NCBI GenBank assembly: GCA_022570795.1
Contig: JAKUDP010000011.1
Span: forward strand, 1-64,000
Source: Sphaerulina vaccinii
Lineage: Eukaryota; Ascomycota; Dothideomycetes; Mycosphaerellales; Mycosphaerellaceae
Length of the DNA stretch: 64,000 nt
Direction: 5' to 3'
Every line of letters starts with the position of its first letter. The stretch's first letter is position 1. Below, piece after piece: positions 60,355 through 64,000 of the stretch. The notes beneath the pieces were generated by a model. The model was given only the letters and a program-made list of their open reading frames with translations, did no database searches and was not told the origin of the DNA. Position numbers and translations under genes: made by a program.

Positions 60355-63300
60355 TATTATAATCTAATATCTATCTATCTACCTATATTTATTTATAACT
60401 ATTATATATATATAGCTAGGCCCGATGCGGCTAGCGCGCTTGGCACTTTTCTTATACTTACTTATTTGTGCTCTTATACTTCTTTTAGATACTTTATCTA
60501 TAATCTAATTTACTATACTACTATTTATAATATTATACTTTATAGATCTTACTTATAGTATATAGTTCCTAGTTATAGTTATAGTTAATACTATATTTAG
60601 AACGCGTTTTATACTAAAAGTACAAACTCGAGGTAGCTCTAGTAAAAGTATACCTATAGTAAAATTATAGTTTTTAGTTAAAGTTATAGTTACTATAGTA
60701 GTTATAGACTTTAGTTCTTAGTCGAGTCGAGCTACTTTAATATAGCGAAACTTAATAGCAATCTACTAGGCGCTTATAGTCTTAATCTATATATATCTAT
60801 TTTTAATTATAAGTCGCTTTTTAGAGCTACTAATATAGATTCTTAAACCTAAAGTCGCTAACTAGAAGGCGATATATTCTACTAGTATACTAACGTACTC
60901 TACTAATAGTAGTAGGAGATTACTAATAAGCTTTTAATAATCGAAGAAGAGCCTAACTTTAAAAATAGTTTTAACCTCCTCGAATATATTACTTATAAGT
61001 ATAATAACTTATTTAATAAAGACTATACTTAGATTACTTTTACCGATATAGCTAGTAAGAAAGTTATATTAGAAGTTACTCTTTTTAAAAGTCTATCTTC
61101 TTTTAAGCTTCGAGATATTACTAAAGTAGTACTAGAAAATATATATAATATACTTTATAATATCTTCTATAACTACAAGCTAGCTCTAAACTAGTTAGTA
61201 GTTATTTAGAAAGCTAACAAACTTAATTAATAGAAGAATAAAAATATAGTTACTTAGTATAATAGACTTAAGTCTAAGAAAGATACTTTAAGTACTAAGA
61301 AAAAGATACTAAGTACCGAAAAAAATACTTTAGTTATAGAGAAGAATATAGCTACGACTAAAGTATAGTAACTATAGAATATAATTAATAGAGAGCTTAG
61401 TAATATTATTAATAATAATAGTAAAGCTTTTATAGCCGAGTTAAAAAAAAATATATAAAGTATTAAGTAATATAAGAACTTCTATAAGAATCTATCTAAT
61501 AAACTATAAAAGAAGGTTAATTAATTAGAGGCTTAAAAAGCTAAAGCTAGTTAAGAAACTTTACTCGAGCTTAGTATTTTATATAATAATATTACAAATA
61601 TTACTTAGAAAAATAAAGAACTCGAGGAGTATATCTAGTAGCTTTCTTATTATAACTTAAGCCTCTTCTCGCGTAGCTACCTACTAGCTAATAGTACTAG
61701 TACTAGTACTAGTAGTAGTAGTAGAGGTAGAGGTAGAGGAGATTCCTCTAAAGGTTAAGGCCGCTATAACTTATATTCGCAATCTAGACCTTATAGCTAC
61801 TATAATAGCTTATTATATTTACTTTATATTAGATACTATAAAAGAGATACCTATAGTTCTAATAGAGACCTCCTCTAGTAAGAATATAGTTACTATATTA
61901 ATAATAGTAATATACTAGGTACCTAATCTAACGCGTCGAACTTTACTTAGTATAATAATAGATAGGTTTTTACTATTAAAAGTAGTTGCAATATCTATAT
62001 ACTAGATAAGTTCGATAATAATAGAAAGCTAGCTTTTAATAAGTAGATATATAATATTAAGAATAAAGTTAGTAGTAGTACTTTCTATAATATTAACTTA
62101 TTACTTATCTATATTTATAGCTTTACTAAGTTAGATATATAGTAACTCTTTAATCTATATATCCTCTCCTATATTAATAAGTAAGCTACTATCGATTCTT
62201 TCAAGTTTCTTAATAAGATACTAGAGTATATAACTAAGCGCTATAGCTAGTATAACTAAGCTAACTATTTATTCTATAAGTTGTCTATACTTAAGTAAGG
62301 AGATAAGGAGTTATTTAGTACTTACTATACTAAGTTCTAGAAGTACTATACTTATATTTATTTTATAGCTAAGTTCGAAAAGTAGCTACTCGAAGGCTCT
62401 TTTAACTACTACTATAGTAATTATCTAATTAATAGCTCTATATACTATACTTTTAAAGAGTTAATAGATTGCCTATATAATATCTAGAATAGCTTCGCTC
62501 GGCTCGATATAAACAAGCTAGCTCGTACTAATAATAATAATAATTATAGTAGTAGAGGAAACCGAGGTAGTAGTAGAAGTTAGTATAGAGGTTATAGAGG
62601 CTCTAATAGTAGAGGCGGTAATAATAATAATAATAATAGCAGCCTGCTTCTATACTCCGATCTACTAGAGAAGTTTAAAAATCTAAAGCTACTTACTAAT
62701 AATAAGTACTTTAAACTTATTTAGAGTAGTTACTACCTATACTACTACGAGTATAGTTACTATAGTTATAATCTAGCTTGCGTCTTTAAGAAGTACTAGA
62801 TACTACTATATACTAATACTATAAGTACTAATAGTAGCTCTAATACTAATAATAGTAGTTAGGGAAATAGCGAGACCTCTACTTAAGTATAATAAGTAGA
62901 AGTTATAATAAATTAATAAAGCTAAAAGCGCTTTCTACTACTATCTAAAAAGAGATAGAAATAGTAGAATTACTAGGTATATTACTAGAGATTATAAAGT
63001 ATATTATTATAAATAGTATAGCTAATAATTAGAATACTAAACTTTACTTTAATTATAGAGCTAACTCTTATTATATTAATTTATCCTTTATATATAAATA
63101 TAAATAATACTTTACCCTTATTTCTTTCGAACAAGCTAGGTAGCTCGGACTAGCTACTAGCGAACAAGCTTTAGTAGATATTAAGTATATTATAAAGATA
63201 AACCTTAATATTAGAGGCTACCTCGAATAGTTCTATACTTTTATTACTAAGCTAGATCTAGACTACGATATAGTCCTTAGTTATAGGTAGTTCGACTAAT

Positions 63301-64000
63301 ATTAACTAAGTATTATATAGGTAGAAGATAGAATAATACTAGACTCTACCTTATATAAGATTAACTATAAGTATACTTTAGTATAGAGCTTTCTAGTAAC
63401 TATATATACTTATATATATAAAGAGAAAGCTATAGATATAGATATACTAGATATTATAGAAATTAGCTTTATAATACTATAACGTATATTATAATAGAAA
63501 AGTACTAAGATTTATACTATATAGATAGTTAGTTAGAATAAATAGAAATAGATACTTTTAGATAGGCTAACTACTTATACTATAAAAGTAGAGAAAGCTT
63601 TTACCTACTATAGTAGATTAGTAGCTATAGTTATCGATAAATATACTTGCTAGATACGAGTATATACTATAGCTATAGCAGACTACGAGAAGTTTATAAC
63701 TAGTACGACGAACCTAACTATTTATAATATAGTTAAAAATATACTACTAAAGAAGTTCTAAGACTTCGTAGCTCTATTCGACTAGAGAAAAGTAGAAAAG
63801 CTTCTACTATATAGACCTAGTATCGACTATATAATTAAGCTTAAGAATAGTACTATTCTACTTTTTAAATACCTCTACCCTATATCTTAATATAAGAATA
63901 AAGTTATTAAAAAATAGATTAATAATTAACTCGAGAAGAGTAATATTTATAGCTTAGTTTCCTCTATAGTAGTACTAGTTCTTATTATTAAAAAGCTAAA
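60355..64000 (+). mobile_element. Ty3/Gypsy element, right copy (RIP-mutated, runs off the window)
   Basis: The 5' end is at 60,355, in inverted orientation to the left copy. The plus strand in frame with 63,801 gives gag then pol. A CCHC-like knuckle lies near 62,690-62,790 with Cys mutated to Tyr. The protease D-C-G-A site at 63,051-63,062 now reads N-Y-R-A. The start of reverse transcriptase lies at 63,801-64,000, with RPSIDY, LYPIS and a Lys-Lys ending that match the RPGIDH...LYPLS...VKK segment of Gypsy RT. Protease and RT share one frame, as in a gag-pol fusion. The 5' LTR extends from 60,355 towards about 60,800, with its end undefined. The element continues beyond the window. Confidence 0.8.

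Overview
This window looks like a piece of a filamentous ascomycete (Pezizomycotina) genome. The evidence is short introns of about 50 bp with GT...AG ends and CTAAC-like branch sites, fungal gene families (ferric reductase, DHA1 transporter, DUF3723), and two-compartment base composition. Long AT-rich tracts consist of repeats in which C has been turned to T on both strands, the signature of repeat-induced point mutation (RIP). These tracts alternate with islands of normal GC that carry intact genes. I cannot name the species.

Left RIP compartment (1-23,525). Two direct copies of a repeat of about 5.2 kb (1-5,160 and 11,104-16,313), each holding a long tandem array, flank a decayed helicase on the minus strand (about 5,200-11,050). 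Its RecQ motifs I, II, V and VI can still be read through the mutations, and it resembles the multicopy telomere-linked type of fungal helicase. Next comes the 3' end of a chromodomain Gypsy element (from 16,320). It is followed by a complete but dead Ty1/copia element (17,494-23,209) with two 246-bp LTRs, a 5-bp target duplication and a half-tRNA-Met primer site.

First island (23,526-28,970). A conserved-looking hypothetical protein (minus) and a four-exon ferric reductase/NADPH-oxidase family gene (plus) are divergently arranged.

Second island (28,822-37,616). An inverted pair of about 455-bp repeats, each like a solo LTR plus shared flank, encloses four metabolic genes in two divergent pairs: a GNAT-like acyltransferase, an alpha/beta hydrolase with a cysteine in the nucleophile elbow, an MFS DHA1 exporter, and an AMP-dependent acyl-CoA ligase. 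The genes would fit activating an acid, transferring or hydrolysing the acyl group, and exporting the product. No PKS or NRPS is present. This cassette is the most interesting unit in the window.

Third island (37,617-43,285). This is a graveyard that largely escaped RIP: a hairpin-repeat cluster, the 3' end of a Tad-like LINE with an (AAACG)n tail, a short MADS-box-like ORF, and a 19/20-bp minisatellite of about 32 units running straight into a truncated DUF3723 gene.

Right RIP compartment (43,286-64,000). A short LTR element (43,850-46,101) has 189-bp LTRs and the same primer site as the copia element. Two Gypsy elements are arranged back to back: minus strand, 5' end at 52,256; plus strand, 5' end at 60,355 and running off the window. 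Between them lie 8.1 kb of unclassified RIP sequence with a 54-bp tandem repeat.

No rRNA, tRNA, CRISPR array or telomeric TTAGGG array was seen.
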